Source: Candidatus Nitrosopolaris nunavutensis (GTDB taxonomy: Archaea > Thermoproteota > Nitrososphaeria > Nitrososphaerales > Nitrososphaeraceae). From it: 8,453 bases of DNA. The stretch covers positions 1 through 8,453 of the forward strand of contig DAOM01000030.1 in the NCBI GenBank assembly GCA_002501855.1, written 5' to 3'. Each line of letters opens with the position of its first letter. Position 1 is the first letter of the stretch. Under the pieces are notes generated by a model. It saw nothing but the letters and a program-made list of their open reading frames with translations. It was not told the DNA's origin and searched no databases. This document shows, piece by piece, positions 5,292 through 8,453 of this stretch. The translations under genes and the position numbers were made by a program.

Positions 5292-6026
5292 GTGTATGGA
5301 GGTCATATCACTCTGAATGGCAACCTTAGTCAAACCATCAACAAGAGCACTTTCCTACTCTACAAGAAAATTGGCGAACAGTACTATGATTTTCAGATTC
5401 TAGAAAAAATCAAATCGTTGATACCAGAACACATAGCACGACTAAATGAGGACGATAAAATCAAATCTACAATGGGATGGTTCAAAAATGACTTTATGAG
5501 TTGGACTCCAAAAGATCCAAGATGGAATAGATGTATGGATAAAGGTCGCGGGAACTTGATGCATGTTCGGATAGTGCCTGGAAATTCATGGAAGCTACGC
5601 GCAATGGAAATCCACAGGTGTGACAAATGCAGCTATGAATATTCTTTTCCTAGACATGGTCAGATCTTGAAGATTGCAGAAGCAAGAACTGGCAGATGTA
5701 GCGAATGGTCGATGCTTTTTGGTGCTGTCATGAACGTATCAAAAATAGAGACAAGGATTGTACATGATTTCCTTGATCACTGTTGGAACGAAGCTCTGCT
5801 AAAAGGAAAATGGGTTCATATGGATTCAACTTTGGAATATCCAATCTCGCTAGATCATCCTCACTATTATGAGCAGAATTGGGGGAAAAAGTATGAGTAT
5901 GTCTTTGCATTTTCTAACGATAGTGTGGAAGACGTTACCCAAAGGTACACACAGAATTGGGATGCCGTTATTAAGAGAAGAGACGAAAAACGACCATCCT
6001 CTTTCAGAGGTCTTTTTCAAATATAG
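5292..6026 (+). CDS. Transglutaminase-fold protein resembling cytosolic peptide:N-glycanase (PNGase/Png1)
   Basis: Eukaryotic PNGase removes N-glycans from misfolded glycoproteins in the cytosol. This 244-aa protein has the PNGase core in order: W63-F64-K65-N-D-F (compare WFKEEFF in the human enzyme), a C110-x-x-C113 then FPRH (residues 119-122), the catalytic Cys in ARTGRC136SEW, the catalytic His in DH163CWNE, the Asp in HMD178STLEYP, then NWGKKYEYVFAFS and DVTQRYT, all with the eukaryotic wording. Cys-to-His spacing is 27, as I recall for yeast and human. The first of the two eukaryotic zinc CxxC pairs is replaced by W78-N-R-C81. There is no signal peptide, so it is probably cytosolic. The start is a GTG at 5292; no ATG exists in frame before M61, and a GGAGGT at 5298-5303 lies just inside, so the true start may be slightly downstream. 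Glycopeptide hydrolysis is inference; other transglutaminase-fold proteases or crosslinkers are possible. Confidence 0.75.
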   Translation: MYGGHITLNGNLSQTINKSTFLLYKKIGEQYYDFQILEKIKSLIPEHIARLNEDDKIKSTMGWFKNDFMSWTPKDPRWNRCMDKGRGNLMHVRIVPGNSWKLRAMEIHRCDKCSYEYSFPRHGQILKIAEARTGRCSEWSMLFGAVMNVSKIETRIVHDFLDHCWNEALLKGKWVHMDSTLEYPISLDHPHYYEQNWGKKYEYVFAFSNDSVEDVTQRYTQNWDAVIKRRDEKRPSSFRGLFQI

Positions 6027-6126
6027 CGATTATGATCAAACTGAGCAAATGATTCAGTCACTATTGGCTGAGGGAGTAACCACTTAAAGAAAGAGAAGCA
6101 AGAAACAAGAATACTATCAGGTATTG

Positions 6127-6157
6127 ATCACAATCTCTCCTTTTAGATCATTGTGAT
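6127..6157. repeat. Perfect 8-bp inverted repeat
   Basis: ATCACAAT (6127-6134) and ATTGTGAT (6150-6157) flank a 15-nt loop, shortly after the plus-strand gene ends. It could be a 3'-end hairpin or a regulator site; its core ACAAT/ATTGT resembles the dyad upstream of thyX. Confidence 0.4.
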
Positions 6158-6218
6158 TAAGTCAAGAGGCAAATTGGAATTGTATTACATAATTGCGATA
6201 ACAAAAACTGGAGGAGAA

Positions 6219-6290
6219 ATGAGCCGTACGATTAGACATTGTGAGCATCTCGGTATTAAAAAACGTGAAAGAATACCAATTCTAAGCTAA
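6219..6290 (+). CDS. Possible 23-aa basic peptide with a strong ribosome binding site
   Basis: GGAGGAG lies a few bases before the ATG at 6219, one of the best Shine-Dalgarno matches in the window. The frame reads MSRTIRHCEHLGIKKRERIP and ends at TAA (6288-6290). No family is recognised. It could be a genuine small protein, or the start of a gene that has decayed. There is no other support. Confidence 0.3.
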   Translation: MSRTIRHCEHLGIKKRERIPILS

Positions 6291-6332
6291 AGTAGACATG
6301 GTTGGCAGCAGGAGGTAATACTTTATATTCAC

Positions 6333-7283
6333 TTAAGAAGGAGGCTTAATTTCTCTTACACTAAAGTATTTCACATCCATTTCATCAATGTTATCCCACC
6401 TGAATATTGTAATTGGACCTCCCCATGTTATTATCTGAGTATCAGGGCCGCCGCAGTTAGGAGTTCCTCCACCCCAGTTACCGTCATCCGTATATTTGAG
6501 AACTCGATGCCAGTTATTATTCGAATTCTCATCGATCCATTGCTCTAGCCTTACTGAACCATCAGGTAAATTATAGAATACTGCTTTGACTCCAATCCAC
6601 CTTCCAACCAAAGGGCTTATACCATGCTGCTTCTCAGGATCTCCGGTTGTATATCCTATCGTATGCTCCAAATCTTTCTCAAACTTAACTCTGCCATCTA
6701 CATATGTATTTGAATGATAAGTGGTTGCTTCACATTGTCTTGACAATCCATCTATTGTTCCAATGTCGTTTGTATTTCTTCCACCCCGTGCAAGTAACTC
6801 TATATGTGGTCCACCGTTCTGATTGGAGTCAGTAAAACTATTTACCTTAAAATATCCAGTCATTTCTACGTTCTTCCAATCATTGGGTGATTGCATGTAT
6901 CCCTTTGCAGCCAGGGCTTGCTGATTGAGAGTGGTAATCAGATCTGGATGATAACCTGATGAAGTTAACACGCCGTAACGCACTTCAGTACTTCGTACTT
7001 TCCAACTACCGTCATCATTTTGTTGCACGAACTTGCTTGGTGGTCCTTCTCCTCCTATTCTTGGATCATTTCCAGGATCATCCATATTCATAAACCATTC
7101 TTCCCCACCCGTTTTTGTTGGATAGATTTCCTTTATCCCGAATTTGTCTACGCCTGCATAACGAGTAGTAGGTGAGATTAAATAGTAATTATAAATTAGA
7201 GTAATTGCAGCTATGACAACAAAGACGATAATACCGATCCTTAACAGCGTACTTTTCTTCATACGGTTTTGTTTTTCAATCAC
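6333..7283 (-). CDS. Membrane-anchored extracellular protein with a probable jelly-roll (concanavalin-like) domain
   Basis: The 316-aa protein starts with a short charged tail, one hydrophobic segment at about 13-33 (LLRIGIIVFVVIAAITLIY) without a clear cleavage site, and then a long outward-facing domain. The domain is rich in aromatic, Asn, Asp and Gly residues: GGEEWFMNMDDP (59-70), DGSWKVRSTEVRYGV (91-105), MTGYFKVNSF (141-150), GGPHIELLARGG (157-168), RWIGVKAVFYNLPDGSVRLEQW (228-249) and ITIFRWDNIDEMDVKYFSVRE (291-311). The alternation of strands and the pattern R-S-T-E-V-R with Y-F-K-V recall polysaccharide-lyase-like and LamG-like beta-sandwiches that bind or cut sugars, but I cannot name a family or an active site. 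C184 and C277 could form a disulfide outside the cell. The start is GTG at 7283 or ATG at 7262 (M8); an A/T-rich box at about 7300-7309 fits the former. It is a single gene on this strand. It may act on extracellular or S-layer glycans. Confidence 0.7.
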   Translation of the reverse strand: MIEKQNRMKKSTLLRIGIIVFVVIAAITLIYNYYLISPTTRYAGVDKFGIKEIYPTKTGGEEWFMNMDDPGNDPRIGGEGPPSKFVQQNDDGSWKVRSTEVRYGVLTSSGYHPDLITTLNQQALAAKGYMQSPNDWKNVEMTGYFKVNSFTDSNQNGGPHIELLARGGRNTNDIGTIDGLSRQCEATTYHSNTYVDGRVKFEKDLEHTIGYTTGDPEKQHGISPLVGRWIGVKAVFYNLPDGSVRLEQWIDENSNNNWHRVLKYTDDGNWGGGTPNCGGPDTQIITWGGPITIFRWDNIDEMDVKYFSVREIKPPS

Positions 7284-7367
7284 TGCTTTAGCTTATCACT
7301 AATATTATTGTACGACCCAGCCAAGCCCATAACAGTGACGGTTCTTAATCCAATCTATTGGTAATTC

Positions 7368-7496
7368 CTATAACACCTTCTTCCCAAAGAATAATTCGAC
7401 GCGTGCCACATATAGGCCATAGATTACCACCGCATTTATAGCCATTCGAACAGGTATTGCAAAAGCCACTTGTTGATTTACCTTAGGAAATACCAT
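7368..7496 (-). CDS. Possible 42-aa membrane peptide
   Basis: From the ATG at 7496 to TAG at 7368 the frame reads MVFPKVNQQV and then a hydrophobic stretch AFAIPVRMAINAVVIYGLYV with a basic end (FFGKKVL). A TAA directly precedes the ATG, so this start is fixed. One transmembrane helix is plausible. There is no ribosome binding site; a weak A/T-rich box lies about 28 nt upstream. It could be a small membrane protein or leftover sequence downstream of the DUF2061-like relic. No family is recognised. Confidence 0.35.
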   Translation of the reverse strand: MVFPKVNQQVAFAIPVRMAINAVVIYGLYVARVELFFGKKVL

Positions 7497-7615
7497 TTAA
7501 GTAAAACGTATTACTCTTCGTATCATATCTTACTAGTACTCTCTTAGCAATCTCGAGAAATTCTTCGGAATTGTAACATCAAGATTGTCTCTTTTCGCCT
7601 TGCTCTACTTCCACT

Positions 7616-7711
7616 TTATCTTATCCATATCCTTTCATGAGCATAGTACGCAATAGTGGCTAGTATCGCAAAGACTATCGAAATGATTGAAGTTTGATAA
7701 ATATTCCAGCG
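7616..7711 (-). pseudogene. Relic resembling the C-terminal part of a DUF2061 membrane protein
   Basis: Between TGA at 7712-7714 and TAA at 7616-7618 the minus strand encodes SIVFAILATIAYYAHERIW followed by a stop. The YYxHERxW motif is the hallmark near the end of small two-helix DUF2061 membrane proteins. After ERIW the neighbouring frame reads DKIKWK and then stop, also as in the family, which points to a one-base loss. No start codon or N-terminal helix is present; the region upstream is the end of the YgaP-like gene. I therefore read it as a truncated remnant, with moderate certainty on the family. Confidence 0.4.
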
Positions 7712-7715
7712 TCAC

Positions 7716-7763
7716 GAGGAGGTGCAACAGCAGCACCTAGTTTGAAAAGTGCCGCACCTCCTC
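7716..7763 (-). repeat. 10-bp perfect inverted repeat spanning the end of the YgaP-like gene
   Basis: GAGGAGGTGC (7716-7725) and GCACCTCCTC (7754-7763) bracket the stop codon at 7737-7739. A competing smaller hairpin uses AGGTGC (7720-7725) and GCACCT (7733-7738). The distal arm is part of the last codons of the gene. As RNA this would fold back over the stop codon; it could be a 3'-end structure, and without a T-tract it is not a clear terminator. Confidence 0.5.
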
Positions 7764-7961
7764 AGGAGGACATTTGAAATGCTGATATGCCGCCAAACCT
7801 AGAACCAGCGAACCAGATACAGTCCTGGTCCAACTAGGAGCCTTGAACAATCCAATCCGCTTCTTGCCTGCTGCAAGGCCTACAATAATGGAGATTGCAC
7901 CAAATGCTATCCGGAGTACGTTGTCAAGCCTAGCAACTGAGGAACAACTAGAAAAAGCCAT
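7737..7961 (-). CDS. Small YgaP-like (DUF2892-type) inner-membrane protein, 74 aa
   Basis: The protein has a short polar N-terminus (MAFSSCSSVARLDNVLR), a first hydrophobic helix around 18-31 (IAFGAISIIVGLAAG), a basic turn (KKRIGLFK), a second helix at about 46-61 (TVSGSLVLGLAAYQ) and a C64-P end. The pattern of an R-x-D-N/R-x-x-R lead-in, two helices and a closing CP fits the YgaP transmembrane-domain family. This domain occurs alone or fused to rhodanese; its role is not known. The start is ATG 7961, because AAAGGAGGTG sits 9-18 nt upstream. A GTG at 8006 in the same frame would add 15 residues ahead of the ribosome binding site and is rejected. The gene is single and ends in an inverted repeat. 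Confidence 0.65.
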   Translation of the reverse strand: MAFSSCSSVARLDNVLRIAFGAISIIVGLAAGKKRIGLFKAPSWTRTVSGSLVLGLAAYQHFKCPPEEVRHFSN

Positions 7962-7970
7962 AGTTGTCAG

Positions 7971-7980
7971 CACCTCCTTT
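7971..7980 (-). promoter_or_regulatory. Strong Shine-Dalgarno site deciding the YgaP-like start
   Basis: AAAGGAGGTG on the minus strand is close to fully complementary to the 3' end of archaeal 16S rRNA and lies about 11 nt (from GGAGG) before ATG 7961. It contrasts with the leaderless layout of cdvA and the TRAM gene and implies a leadered mRNA, with a TATA-like GTATAC near 8009-8014. Confidence 0.6.
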
Positions 7981-8108
7981 GACTTCCCCTGTTCTAGTAC
8001 AATCACGTACGTATACTACCTAAAGCATCCGGAAGAAGCAAAACAAAGGCTTCAAGTGCTGTGTCAGTCAGCCGCCTAATGTCGAAAAAAGAGAAAAACT
8101 AAACGAAC

Positions 8109-8285
8109 GTGGTACGGATTATATTAAAAGAAGGGAGAATAATATACATCAACACATCAAATCCATTCTATATTGTTCAAAAAATTGCTAAGGAGAAGAA
8201 GCAATGGCTTTTTCCAAAACCAATATCCGGTAACGAACTCCGTGGACTACAGTCAAGTGATGACGGAGACTCGAGGACAAAATGA
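8109..8285 (+). CDS. Possible 58-aa hypothetical protein (GTG start)
   Basis: The frame reads VVRIILKEGRIIYINTSNP, then FYIVQKIAKEKKQWLFPKP and an acidic/Ser tail, ending at TGA 8283-8285. The amphipathic, strand-helix-like composition is protein-like, but I recognise no family. GTG is the only start after the upstream TAA. A TATA-like TTATATTAAA at 8119-8128 lies inside it and would start transcripts downstream of the GTG, which argues against it. Treat as doubtful. Confidence 0.3.
   Translation: MVRIILKEGRIIYINTSNPFYIVQKIAKEKKQWLFPKPISGNELRGLQSSDDGDSRTK
8119..8128 (+). promoter_or_regulatory. TATA-like box for an unassigned plus-strand transcript
   Basis: TTATATTAAA would direct initiation near 8148-8152. 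Downstream, AAGGAG (8190-8195) is ideally placed 8 nt before ATG 8204, but that frame closes after nine codons (TAA 8231-8233). The signals suggest a transcript whose gene is broken or very short. Confidence 0.35.
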
Positions 8286-8416
8286 GTCAGATTCTGTCCT
8301 GGAACCAGCGAAGTGTTAAAGTTGCAACGTCCATGTCCAAGATGTCTATGTTGCCAGCAACTTTCTTTTCTATTATTATGTCTATACTAACATTACCTTT
8401 CAATATGTACACTTAA
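8282..8416 (+). CDS. Possible 44-aa membrane peptide overlapping the previous frame (doubtful)
   Basis: ATG 8282 overlaps the previous stop as ATGA, an arrangement often seen in translational coupling. The frame reads MSQILSWNQRSVKVATSMSK and then a hydrophobic Met-rich end (FFSIIMSILTLPF). An 8-bp inverted repeat, AAAGTTGC (8318-8325) and GCAACTTT (8357-8364), lies inside it, which is odd for coding DNA. No family is recognised. Confidence 0.2.
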   Translation: MSQILSWNQRSVKVATSMSKMSMLPATFFSIIMSILTLPFNMYT

Positions 8417-8453
8417 CCACAGGAAAATAGGTAGATGGTAACCTAGACATCCT

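Larger units (their letters stand above)
6027..6332. other. Convergent intergenic region with dyads and a possible 3' continuation of the PNGase-like frame
   Basis: Bases 6027-6087 continue an open frame shifted by one relative to the PNGase-like gene (see findings). Further on there are short dyads at 6110-6125 (AATAC/GTATT), 6127-6157 and 6252-6277 (GGTATT/AATACC, with a T6 run in the minus-strand loop), and a tiny frame at 6219-6290. An AGGAGGTAAT at 6311-6320 has no start codon after it. Confidence 0.4.

Noticed and set aside
5207..5333. N-terminal extension of the dodecin downstream frame to 5333
   Set aside because: It has no family similarity and overlaps the divergent promoter and the PNGase-like gene; the true dodecin start MSVAKIVEL is at 5206 in another frame.
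7962..8006. GTG start at 8006 for the YgaP-like gene
   Set aside because: The strong AAAGGAGGTG lies inside this extension and points to ATG 7961; the extra residues do not resemble the family.
7843..8079. 78-codon plus-strand frame
   Set aside because: It is mostly antisense to the YgaP-like gene, which has a strong ribosome binding site and two membrane helices.

Overview
The window looks like a chromosomal segment of an ammonia-oxidizing archaeon of the Nitrososphaerota (Thaumarchaeota), probably Nitrososphaerales. The evidence is a CdvA cell-division protein with PRC-barrel plus coiled coil, a stand-alone TRAM protein with a Gly/Arg-rich N-terminus, archaeal TATA boxes about 25 nt upstream of start codons (leaderless-type promoters), and a long two-domain ThyX-like protein. 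The assignment rests on protein recognition and promoter style only.

Layout. 1-741 (minus) is the N-terminal 247 residues of cdvA, cut by the window edge. 742-1851 has no convincing intact gene: 767-1131 looks like decayed coding sequence and the rest holds small dyads. 1852-3498 (plus) is a 548-aa tandem ThyX-like protein with a perfect 17-bp dyad just upstream. Facing it, 3753-4310 (minus) is a secreted-protein gene interrupted by one in-frame TGA, with two perfect dyads in its promoter region. 4620-4865 (minus) is the TRAM protein. 4959-5206 (minus) is a dodecin whose reading frame is broken by a short tandem-repeat expansion. Diverging from it, 5292-6026 (plus) encodes a transglutaminase-fold protein strikingly like eukaryotic cytosolic peptide:N-glycanase (PNGase). 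6333-7283 (minus) is a membrane-anchored extracellular jelly-roll-type protein. 7368-8006 holds a possible small membrane peptide, a DUF2061-like relic and an intact 74-aa YgaP-like membrane protein with a strong ribosome binding site. 8007-8453 holds only doubtful small reading frames.

The genes do not form one operon. They alternate in strand with many single-gene promoters, as is usual in these archaea. Housekeeping functions (division, thymidylate synthesis, RNA chaperone) are mixed with envelope or secreted proteins and several broken genes. The most interesting items are the PNGase-like protein, the complementary loss of signature residues in the two ThyX halves, the repeat-expansion frameshift in dodecin, the TGA-interrupted secreted protein, and the perfect dyads around promoters. 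Because several genes carry single lesions, either real gene decay or sequence error must be settled before over-interpreting them.
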